Shown: one piece after another, positions 57,693 through 64,000 of the stretch | Numbering within the stretch: the first letter of the stretch is position 1 | Layout: every line of letters begins with the position of its first letter | Assembly (NCBI RefSeq): GCF_019645875.1 | Contig: NZ_CP081000.1 | Coordinates: 4,712,001 to 4,776,000, forward strand | DNA from: Mycolicibacterium senegalense | GTDB lineage: Bacteria; Actinomycetota; Actinomycetes; Mycobacteriales; Mycobacteriaceae | DNA length: 64,000 nt | Reading direction: 5' to 3' | Position numbers and translations under genes: made by a program | The notes under the pieces: model-generated | Databases searched by the model: none | What the model was told of the DNA's origin: nothing | Seen by the model: the letters and a program-made list of their open reading frames with translations, nothing else

Positions 57693-59327
57693 CTAGGTGA
57701 CCAGAGAAACCGAGTTGGCGCGACGCAGCTTGCCCGACGGGGTCTTCGGGATGCTGCCCGGCCCGAGCACCACGACGTTGCGCGGACGCATGTCGACCTC
57801 GGAAACCACCTCGTGGGCCACCTGGTGCTCGATCCGGCGCACCTCGGCCGGATCCTGCCAGGCATTGGATTCCACGGCGACGGCGAAGGTCTCACGCGAA
57901 TGCCCGGCGTCCAGACGCACGGCGACGGCACAGCCGGGGCGCACACCCTCGACGCGGCCGGCGGCACGCTCGATGTCGGTCGGGTAGATGTTGCGCCCGG
58001 CCATGATGATCACATCCTTGACGCGACCACACACGACGATGTTGCCCTCTTCGGTGATGTAGCCGAGGTCGCCGGTGTCGTACCAGCCGTGCTCGTCCTG
58101 AGCCGGCAGGAAACCGCCCATGGTGATGTAGCCGGGGGTCAGCGATTCGCCGCGCAACTCGATGACGCCGACGCCACGGGCGGGCATCACGTCACCGTGC
58201 TCGTCGACGACGCGAGCCTCAAGGTCCTTGAGCAGCGGGCCGAGGGAGGCCAGCCGCTTGGTGTTGCCCTTGGTGGCGGGCACGGCGCGGCGCAGCGCGG
58301 CCAGCAGATCGGCGTCGACCTCGTCGACCACCAGACCCGCGTTGCACGGGGAGAACGACACCGCCAGGCAGGTCTCGGCCATGCCGTAAGCCGGCAGGAT
58401 CGCCGACTCCGGAAGACCGAACGGCTTACCCGCATCGAGCAGGTCCTCGACGTCGGCCGGTTCCACGGGCTCGGCGCCCGAGAGCGCGAACCGCAGGGTG
58501 GACAGGTCGTACTCGCCGGGCTTGGCCTGGCGGCGCAACCGCTTGGCGAACAGCGCGTAGGCGAAGTTGGGCGCCGCGGTCATGGTGCCCTTGTACTTGG
58601 TGATCAGCTTGGCCCACAGCAGGGTGTCGCGCAGGAAGTCCATCGGCGTGACCTTGACGAGCTCGGCGCCGAAGTACATCGGGATGGTCAGGAAGCCGAC
58701 CATGCCCATGTCGTGGAAGCAGGGCAGCCAGCTCACCATGACGTCCTTGTCGACGTCGTACTCCGCGCCGATGAACATGGCCTCGGCGTTGGAGTGGATG
58801 TTGCGGTGCGTGATCTGGACGGCCTTGGGCGACCCGGTCGAGCCCGAGGTCAGCTGCATCAGCGCGAGATCGTCCTCACCGGTCTCGACCGGGTCGATCG
58901 GATCGGCGGCCAGCAGGTCGGCGATCTTGAGCACCTTGATGCCCTTTTCCTCCAGAACGGGGATGGCCACCAGGAACGGCTCGGAGACGATGACGGCGTC
59001 GGCCTCGATCATGCCGATCACGTTCATGGTGTCCTCGGCCCACACCGCCAGATCCGTGCGCGGCGTCGGCTGGTGCAGCATGGTCAGGCTCGCGCCCCGC
59101 ATCCACACGCCCTGCGCCGTCGGCGCGATCTCCACCGGGAAACCGGCCAGCACGCCGACGGCGTCGCCGTGGCCGATACCGGCGGCCGCGAGGCCGCCCG
59201 CGATGCGCCGGGCCCGCTCGTGAACCTCACCCCAGGTGTGACGAACCGGCTCGTGCGGCTCGCCGGTCACCATGCCGCGCGTGCTCTCACGAGCGTTGCG
59301 GAACATCTTCTCGGTGAATCTGCTCAC
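57693..59327 (-). CDS. pks16: Long-chain fatty acyl-AMP/CoA ligase family protein (Pks16-like)
   Basis: A 544-residue adenylate-forming enzyme. The P-loop LTSGSTGSPKAVQITHRN lies near 172, the A5 motif ILPAYGMAETCLAVSF near 315, A7 GWYDTGDLGYITEEGNIVVCGRVKDVIIMAGRNIYPTDIE near 415, and a C-terminal Lys in PKTPSGKLRRANSV. The name pks16 is historical: M. tuberculosis Rv1013 at this site is an acyl-CoA synthetase-like protein, not a polyketide synthase. The gene is followed by a terminator-like repeat and preceded by a 443-base gap. Confidence 0.9.
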   Translation of the reverse strand: MSRFTEKMFRNARESTRGMVTGEPHEPVRHTWGEVHERARRIAGGLAAAGIGHGDAVGVLAGFPVEIAPTAQGVWMRGASLTMLHQPTPRTDLAVWAEDTMNVIGMIEADAVIVSEPFLVAIPVLEEKGIKVLKIADLLAADPIDPVETGEDDLALMQLTSGSTGSPKAVQITHRNIHSNAEAMFIGAEYDVDKDVMVSWLPCFHDMGMVGFLTIPMYFGAELVKVTPMDFLRDTLLWAKLITKYKGTMTAAPNFAYALFAKRLRRQAKPGEYDLSTLRFALSGAEPVEPADVEDLLDAGKPFGLPESAILPAYGMAETCLAVSFSPCNAGLVVDEVDADLLAALRRAVPATKGNTKRLASLGPLLKDLEARVVDEHGDVMPARGVGVIELRGESLTPGYITMGGFLPAQDEHGWYDTGDLGYITEEGNIVVCGRVKDVIIMAGRNIYPTDIERAAGRVEGVRPGCAVAVRLDAGHSRETFAVAVESNAWQDPAEVRRIEHQVAHEVVSEVDMRPRNVVVLGPGSIPKTPSGKLRRANSVSLVT

Positions 59328-59770
59328 GACGACCTCCTTGGCTTCCGCGGCCCCGACACCGGCGACGGTGCGCCAGGTGCAGTTGCCCGGTTATCCATGC
59401 TCCGCCCGCTGTGCACCGCTTTTGGGTAGGCGCGCGCACACGATTGGGGAGCAGTTATGTCTCGAAAAGGTGATGCTTCAGAACCGCGCGTACGCCGGGG
59501 CGACCGTCCACCGCCGTGGGCGGCGGACGTGAAAGTCGCATCCGATGCAATATCGCTAGCATTCACCGCCGCTCATCTTAAGAGACCCTTAAGTAACTGC
59601 CAAACCCTCGTGTTAATTGAGGTCTGCGTCACATTCTCCGGCGGTGCGGCAACTCCGGCCGCGCCGTTTCCCACCCAGGGGTTGTCCCGCACGAAGTGGG
59701 CAGCCTCGGCGGCGAAAACCGCGGCCGACGACACCGCAGCCGTACGTAAGGCACACGTCCGGGCCGCCGC
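59328..59770. other. 443-base intergenic region between ispE and pks16
   Basis: It is between two minus-strand genes. Several short frames exist but none has a ribosome binding site with family-like features; frames here on the plus strand are antisense extensions of ispE. An AT-rich stretch at about 59540-59630 (with CTTAAG and TTAATT) probably holds the pks16 promoter. No RNA gene could be recognised. Confidence 0.5.
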
Positions 59771-60739
59771 TCAGGCGGACGCCGACGGCTCCGGGACCAC
59801 CCGGGCGCCGCTCACCGGCCCACTGGCCACCCGCACCGTCCGGCACACGCCCGCCCCGGCCAGTTCCGCGCCGACATCCACCGCCGACGTCGACGACGGG
59901 CACAGGAACGCACACGTCGGGCCCGATCCGGACACGATGCCGGCCAACGCACCCGCCTCCACCCCGGCGCGCAACGTCCGGCGCAGGTCCGGATACAGGC
60001 TCAGCGCAGCCGGCTGCAGATCGTTGCCCAACAAGGCGGCGAGTTCGGCTGGATCGCCCGAGGCCAGCGCGGCCAATACGGGCTCGGGTTCCTCGGCCCG
60101 CGGCGGCCCTCCGGTCGAGGTGTCCGCACGCAGGCGATCCAGCTCACCGAACACCTTCGGGGTGGACAAGCCCTTGTGCGCGAACGCCAGCACCCAGTGG
60201 AAGGTATTGCGGGCCAGGACCGTGGCCAGCTCCTCACCGCGGCCGGTGCCCAGCGCCGTGCCGCCGTGCAACGCGAACGGGACATCGCTGCCCAGCTGCG
60301 CCGCCAGCGCGTGCAGGTCACGGCGAGGCAGCCCGAGCTCCCACAGCGTATTCATCGCCACCAGCACCGCAGCCGCGTCGGCGCTGCCGCCGGCCATCCC
60401 ACCGGCCACCGGGATCGACTTGTCGATGCTGATCGCCACATCCGGCGCCCGGCCCACGTGCTCAGCCAGCAACTCGGCCGCGCGCCAGGCCAGATTGCGC
60501 TCGTCGGTGGGCACCGATTCGACACCCTCCCCCTCGACCGTCAACGCCAACATGTCGGCGTTGCGCACCGTTACCTCGTCCAGCAGCGAAACCGCATGGA
60601 AGACGGTGGTCAGGTCGTGATAGCCGTCATCGCGCACATCGCCGACGGCCAGATAGAGGTTCACCTTGCCGGGAACGCGCACGGTGACGGAACCGGTGGG
60701 GACCCACTCGGAGGCGGTACTACCGTCGGATGCTGACAC
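59771..60739 (-). CDS. ispE: IspE, 4-diphosphocytidyl-2-C-methyl-D-erythritol kinase
   Basis: The 322-residue GHMP kinase has the conserved PGKVNLYLAVGDVRDDGYHDLTTVFHAVSL near 20 and the ATP-binding IPVAGGMAGGSADAAAVL near 108. Near 275 it has the third GHMP motif GIVSGSGPTCAFL. It phosphorylates CDP-ME in the MEP isoprenoid pathway. I use GTG 60739 because a TANNNT box (60747-60752) ends 7 bases before it; GTG 60745 is two codons upstream. In M. tuberculosis ispE follows ksgA in one operon, but here a divergent kinase gene lies between, so ispE must have its own promoter. Confidence 0.93.
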   Translation of the reverse strand: MSASDGSTASEWVPTGSVTVRVPGKVNLYLAVGDVRDDGYHDLTTVFHAVSLLDEVTVRNADMLALTVEGEGVESVPTDERNLAWRAAELLAEHVGRAPDVAISIDKSIPVAGGMAGGSADAAAVLVAMNTLWELGLPRRDLHALAAQLGSDVPFALHGGTALGTGRGEELATVLARNTFHWVLAFAHKGLSTPKVFGELDRLRADTSTGGPPRAEEPEPVLAALASGDPAELAALLGNDLQPAALSLYPDLRRTLRAGVEAGALAGIVSGSGPTCAFLCPSSTSAVDVGAELAGAGVCRTVRVASGPVSGARVVPEPSASA

Positions 60740-60746
60740 GGCCACG

Positions 60747-60752
60747 ACACTA
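60747..60752 (-). promoter_or_regulatory. Probable -10 box for leaderless ispE transcript
   Basis: On the minus strand TAGTGT fits TANNNT and ends 7 bases before GTG 60739. With the divergent box at 60783 it makes a compact back-to-back promoter pair. Confidence 0.45.
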
Positions 60753-60782
60753 TCGCCGCCACCCCGCAGTTGTCGGTGAACT

Positions 60783-60788
60783 TAAGCT
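60783..60788 (+). promoter_or_regulatory. Probable -10 box for leaderless kinase transcript
   Basis: TAAGCT fits TANNNT and ends 6 bases before GTG 60795, the start codon of the protein kinase. No ribosome binding site is present. Confidence 0.5.
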
Positions 60789-60794
60789 GAGACG

Positions 60795-61658
60795 GTGCCC
60801 TCACCGGAGGTGGTCATCGCGGACTACACCGCGGTGAAAGTCGTGGGGACCGGCGGCTCGGCCACCGTCTACTCGGCCCGCGATCCCGACGGGGCCACCG
60901 TGGCGCTCAAAGTTCTCGATGATCGGCATCGCCGACCGGCCCAACTGGCCCGGCTCCAGCGTGAGTTCGACTTCGCCCGCCAGCTCGTCCACCCCAACAT
61001 CGTCACGGTGTACGCGGCCGGTCCCGGCTGGCTGGCGATGGAACTGCTCGGCAGCACCGTCAACAACCTGCCCGGGATCGCCGAGCGACTCACCGCGCTG
61101 ACCCAGATCGCCGGAGCACTCGACTTCGCCCACCGTCGCGGCATCGTGCACTGCGATGTCAAACCCGCCAATATCCTTGTCGATGAGCCATTTTCGCGGG
61201 CCGTGCTGGTCGACTTCGGCGTCGCGCACTCGATGGCTCAGGATGTCGCCGCCCGCCTCGCCAATGATCGTTCTGCGCGGATGAGCCTCGACCCGGCCCG
61301 GCGCATCACCCGCCAGAGCTTCCAGCCGCATCCGAACATTCAAGCCTCACTGGCCTATTCGGCACCCGAACTGCTCGTCGGGCGGGCGCCGGTGGCCACC
61401 ACCGACCAGTACGCGCTGGCCTGCACCACGGTTGAACTGCTCACGGGAACGCCGCCGTTTACCGCCGACACCGCGGTCGCCCTGATCGATCAGCAGCTCT
61501 ACAGCCGTCCACCCCGAATATCGCAGCGCTGCAACTGGATTCCACGCAGCGCAGACTCGATCATCGCCAAGGCGATGGCCAAGGAGCCGGACCGGCGCCA
61601 CGACTCATGTTCAGAGTTCGTCAGGCTGGTCAGCGAGGCGATCGAACCCCCAACGTGA
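60795..61658 (+). CDS. Serine/threonine protein kinase, soluble, non-RD
   Basis: A 287-residue Hanks-type kinase with no membrane helix or sensor domain. The G-loop VVGTGGSATVYSAR starts near residue 16, VALKVL carries the ATP Lys near 39, the catalytic loop is HCDVKPANILV near 119, DFG in VLVDFGVAHS near 139, and the APE motif is in YSAPELL near 190. The usual HRD Arg is Cys (HCD), so it is a non-RD kinase, less likely to need activation-loop phosphorylation. The activation loop is long (about 45 residues). It lies reversed between ispE and ksgA, is absent there in M. tuberculosis, and is probably the equivalent of a kinase in the same place in M. smegmatis. Its targets are unknown. Confidence 0.88.
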   Translation: MPSPEVVIADYTAVKVVGTGGSATVYSARDPDGATVALKVLDDRHRRPAQLARLQREFDFARQLVHPNIVTVYAAGPGWLAMELLGSTVNNLPGIAERLTALTQIAGALDFAHRRGIVHCDVKPANILVDEPFSRAVLVDFGVAHSMAQDVAARLANDRSARMSLDPARRITRQSFQPHPNIQASLAYSAPELLVGRAPVATTDQYALACTTVELLTGTPPFTADTAVALIDQQLYSRPPRISQRCNWIPRSADSIIAKAMAKEPDRRHDSCSEFVRLVSEAIEPPT

Positions 61659-61703
61659 AGAAGGTCGCGAGATTCTCGAAAATCCCGCGACCTTCTTCAC
61701 GTT
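61652..61703. terminator. Bidirectional terminator between the kinase gene and ksgA
   Basis: Perfect 18-base arms AACGTGAAGAAGGTCGCG (61652-61669) and CGCGACCTTCTTCACGTT (61686-61703) with a 16-base loop. The kinase stop codon TGA (61656-61658) is inside the left arm. It ends both converging transcripts, including rpfB-ksgA before ispE. Confidence 0.75.
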
Positions 61704-61712
61704 CGGCGAAAA

Positions 61713-62615
61713 CTAGCGCCGAGCCGCCTCGATCTGCGCGGCGGCCTCACCCTCGGCCTCCTTGGCCCGCTGCAGCAAGCGGACGAAGTCGGCGATGCTG
61801 AGCGTCTCACCACGGCGCGACGGGTCGATGCTGGCGGCCAGCAACCGCTCGGCCGATTCGTTACCGGACCCCGCCCAGTCGGCGAAGGCGTTGCGCGACG
61901 TCTTGCGGCGCTGCGCGAACCCGATGTCGATGAGCTGGAACACCTCATCTCGGAACGCCTCGTCCGTGGGCCACGGCGACGTCTCGTACCGGTCGATGCG
62001 GACCAGCCCGGAGTACACCCGCGGAATCGGCCAGAACACCGTCGGCGACACCATCCCGTGCCGGCGCACGTTTCCGTAGAAACGCACCTTGGCACTGGGC
62101 ACGCCGTAGTCCTTGCCGCCGGGTTCAGCCGCCAGCCGCTCGGCCACCTCGGCCTGCACCATGACCATCACCGTCCGGATCGACGGGAACTCGGCCAACA
62201 GATGCAGCAGTGCGGGCACCGCCACGTTGTACGGCAGGTTCGCCACGAGCGCGGTCGGCTGATCGGTCAGATCAGACGGCATCAGCGTCAGGATGTCCTG
62301 GTTGATGACGGTCAGCCGGTTGATCTCGCTGTGCGAGTGATCGGCGATGGTGGCCGGCAGTTGCTTGGCCAGCACCGGGTCGATCTCGACAGCGGTCACC
62401 CGGGCACCACGGTCCAACAGGGGCAGGGTCAATGACCCCAGACCCGGTCCGACCTCCAGCACATGGTCGCCCCGGTGAATCCCGGAAGCCGACACGATGC
62501 GCCGAACAGTGTTCGCGTCATGCACAAAGTTCTGGCCAAAGGCCTTGCGTGGACGAAAGTCGATTTCTTTCGCCAAGCGTCGTATCTCGGTCCGCCCGAG
62601 CAGTCGAATAGTCAG
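61713..62615 (-). CDS. ksgA: KsgA/RsmA 16S rRNA dimethyladenosine transferase
   Basis: A 300-residue Rossmann methyltransferase. FRPRKAFGQNFVHDANTVRRIV precedes motif I, LEVGPGLGSLTLPLLDRG, near 52. Motif II VEIDPVLAKQLP follows, then the NLPYNVAVPALLHLL motif IV near 130. It dimethylates two adenines near the 3-prime end of 16S rRNA. The reading frame continues upstream of the first obvious start (TTG at 62576) with LTIRLLGRTEIRRLAKE, as in M. tuberculosis. I therefore start at CTG 62615, which overlaps the rpfB stop (CTGA). No ATG or GTG is available in that stretch. Confidence 0.9.
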   Translation of the reverse strand: MTIRLLGRTEIRRLAKEIDFRPRKAFGQNFVHDANTVRRIVSASGIHRGDHVLEVGPGLGSLTLPLLDRGARVTAVEIDPVLAKQLPATIADHSHSEINRLTVINQDILTLMPSDLTDQPTALVANLPYNVAVPALLHLLAEFPSIRTVMVMVQAEVAERLAAEPGGKDYGVPSAKVRFYGNVRRHGMVSPTVFWPIPRVYSGLVRIDRYETSPWPTDEAFRDEVFQLIDIGFAQRRKTSRNAFADWAGSGNESAERLLAASIDPSRRGETLSIADFVRLLQRAKEAEGEAAAQIEAARR

Positions 62616-63739
62616 CGCGCCCCAATCCTCCCACTACACACCGGCCAAGCTCCCCAGCCCTGCCGGGCCTGCGTCACCGTAGCAATCGCAATCTGCTCTT
62701 CTCTTGTCGCCAGATCGGCCCTCGGAGCATACCGCAGACCACCCTGTCGCTCCCAGGTGTTTTGGTCGAATTGGACGCCGCCGTAGAAGCCGTTACCGGT
62801 GTTAATGGCCCAGTTACCTCCCGCTTCACACTGTGCGAGCGAGTCCCACTGGGCTCCGTTACTGATCGGCGGAACTTCGGTGCCGGGCTTTGCTCCGACC
62901 CGCAGCACGCCATCCCGCGCCGGTTCGATCACGACATTGGCTACTGGCAGTCTGCCGGTCTCCACACCGTTCACCTTGGCCACCGCGTAGGTCACGTCCT
63001 GGGTGCCCGGAGCGCCGGGATCCTCGACGATCTTGCGGCTCATGTTCAACTCGGGGTCTTCGATGCGCTTGTTACCGGGAGCCAGCGGCACCCGCTCGGT
63101 GACCTTCTCGATGCGCATACGGGTCACCTGCACCTGCATACCCTCCGTGACCGGGGACGATGCCGCCGGAACCACGGTGTCGTTCTGCTCCAGGGGCACA
63201 CCCGCGGCGGCGAGCAGACCCGCCACGTTCGGGGCCGCCAGGTGCACCGTCTGCACGTTGCCGCCGTCGTCGATCCGGACCGTCTTCGCACTCACCACAG
63301 GCAGCGCCATACCGCCCAGCGGCACCCGGCTTCCGCGGGACGCCGCGGCCGGCGCCTTGTCGGTCATCTTCAGCTGCGCCAAGGCCTCGTCCACGGTCGA
63401 GGCGGTGGTCCACACCTGCTTGCTGTCATTGCCGTCCAACGACAATTGCAGCGGCCGGCTGCGGCGCAGGACGATGGTGTCGGACTGGTGCACGGACTCG
63501 TCGGCGGCCGGATAAAGATCATCGCGATCGCCGACGGAAAATCCGTTTTCCTGGACCACGTCGATCACCCGGGACTTCATGGTCGTCACGGTCATCGGCG
63601 AACCGTCGACGCTCAGCGTGACGGTCTTGTGCGATCCGACGGCGTAGCCGCCGGCTGCGGTCAGCGTGACCAGCAGGGCTCCCACCACGCCTCTCAGCAG
63701 CGGTGACCGTGATTCATGAATTTTGTTGAGCGCTTCCAT
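62612..63739 (-). CDS. rpfB: RpfB, resuscitation-promoting factor
   Basis: A 375-residue secreted or membrane-anchored protein. The N-terminal signal anchor (about 15-37) is followed by three DUF348 repeats (near VTLSVDGSPMTVTT, LQLSLDGNDSKQVWTTASTVDEAL and VRIDDGGNVQTVHLAAPNVAGLLAAAG). A G5 domain (MRIEKVTERVPLAPGNKRIEDPELNMSRKIVEDPG) and the Rpf lysozyme-like domain follow, with the catalytic Glu in AQCEAGGNWAINTGNGFYGGVQF. I start at ATG 63739 (MEALNKIHES); GTG 63766 is an alternative. The stop overlaps ksgA. The rpfB-ksgA pair is cotranscribed in M. tuberculosis under a leader RNA switch. Confidence 0.94.
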   Translation of the reverse strand: MEALNKIHESRSPLLRGVVGALLVTLTAAGGYAVGSHKTVTLSVDGSPMTVTTMKSRVIDVVQENGFSVGDRDDLYPAADESVHQSDTIVLRRSRPLQLSLDGNDSKQVWTTASTVDEALAQLKMTDKAPAAASRGSRVPLGGMALPVVSAKTVRIDDGGNVQTVHLAAPNVAGLLAAAGVPLEQNDTVVPAASSPVTEGMQVQVTRMRIEKVTERVPLAPGNKRIEDPELNMSRKIVEDPGAPGTQDVTYAVAKVNGVETGRLPVANVVIEPARDGVLRVGAKPGTEVPPISNGAQWDSLAQCEAGGNWAINTGNGFYGGVQFDQNTWERQGGLRYAPRADLATREEQIAIATVTQARQGWGAWPVCSGRIGAR

Positions 63740-63829
63740 ATACCCGCTTTTCGGCTCGGACGGCACAGTTCACCGCCGGCGGTTGAGCTTTGATCACAAG
63801 ACGGTAACGAAAAGGCCCACACCCGGCAA

Positions 63830-64000
63830 CTACGACCGGCCGCTCCCGTTAAGTCCGTACACCCGCGCCGCAGTGGCTGCGGTCTCGGACGCGACCTCTT
63901 CGGCGGGTCGGTCCAGCAACTCCGCGAGTGCCCGAACAGTGTATGGGAGGCAGTACGGCTCGTTCGGCGCTCCGCGGAACGGGTGCGGGGTCAGAAACGG
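63830..64000 (-). CDS. tatD: C-terminus of TatD-family deoxyribonuclease (partial)
   Basis: The frame enters from the right edge and gives 56 residues ending at TAG 63830-63832. The segment PFLTPHPFRGAPNEPY is the TatD pattern of metal-dependent hydrolases near the C-terminus, and the following helix VRALAELLDRPAEEVASETAATAARVYG fits that family. M. tuberculosis Rv1008 (tatD) lies directly upstream of rpfB in the same order. It is 63 bases from the longest possible rpfB start (GTG 63766). Confidence 0.85.
   Translation of the reverse strand, partial: PFLTPHPFRGAPNEPYCLPYTVRALAELLDRPAEEVASETAATAARVYGLNGSGRS

Noticed and set aside
59457..60620. A 387-residue plus-strand frame crossing the pks16-ispE gap and ispE
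   Set aside because: Most of it is antisense to ispE. The first 300 bases have no Shine-Dalgarno or recognisable domain.
63740..63829. Complete rpfB RNA switch in the gap to tatD
   Set aside because: Only about 60-90 bases lie between tatD and rpfB, and no stable structure was evident by eye; a leader would have to begin inside tatD, so I did not annotate it.

Overview
The window is chromosomal DNA of a rapidly growing mycobacterium (Mycolicibacterium type, near M. smegmatis in gene order). The evidence is high GC, frequent GTG starts, 1-4 base start/stop overlaps, and an order that is the mirror image of the M. tuberculosis block Rv1008-Rv1032: tatD, rpfB, ksgA, ispE, pks16, pth, rplY, lpqT, prsA, glmU, tRNA-Gln, tetR, mfd, mazG, lpqU, eno, ftsB, DUF501, ppx2 and then, after a large insertion, kdp. 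Comparisons with other genomes are from memory; no database was searched.

Bases 1-6000 hold the end of a deazaflavin-type reductase gene, an ABC exporter pair (MacB/FtsX type), and a converging operon of a FAD monooxygenase, a DUF4389 membrane protein and a methyltransferase. Bases 6110-14230 are one potassium-uptake operon on the plus strand: a 27-residue membrane peptide, kdpF, kdpA, kdpB, a long kdpC, kdpD and kdpE, preceded by phased direct repeats that look like KdpE boxes. Bases 14234-17126 are a minus-strand trio (phytoene-desaturase-like oxidoreductase, SRPBCC protein, SDR), followed by prpE.

Bases 19192-25670 form a metal and lipid module. A P1B-4 metal exporter (ctpD type) is divergent from an ArsR/SmtB sensor with a complete alpha-5 metal site. 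Next come a free-standing 32-residue Cys-rich peptide gene, a ZIP-like transporter, an Lgt-fold membrane protein that has lost key Lgt residues, a small membrane protein, and a radical SAM enzyme with the cysteine layout of the tetraether lipid synthase (Tes) family. The last three genes overlap by ATGA. This looks like the least described system in the window.

Bases 25877-35849 hold a secreted MPT63-domain protein, the housekeeping run eno-ftsB-DUF501-ppx2, lpqU, the iron operon efeUOB with an IdeR-like box, and a beta-lactamase-fold hydrolase. Bases 36346-41077 carry two unusual secreted proteins, one with a PE-PPE-like domain but no PE or PPE header and one with VNVP pentapeptide repeats, with mazG between them. 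Bases 41336-53666 are mfd, a decarboxylase paralogue, a TetR regulator, tRNA-Gln, glmU, prsA, arsC, lpqT, an SDR, rplY (with a structured leader) and pth. The last 10 kb has a phosphoesterase, an Fe-S protein, small secreted proteins, pks16, ispE, a non-RD protein kinase in reverse orientation between ispE and ksgA, then ksgA, rpfB and the end of tatD.

No insertion sequence, prophage, CRISPR array or rRNA was seen. Several genes have a TANNNT -10 hexamer 6-7 bases before the start codon, the pattern of leaderless mycobacterial transcripts.
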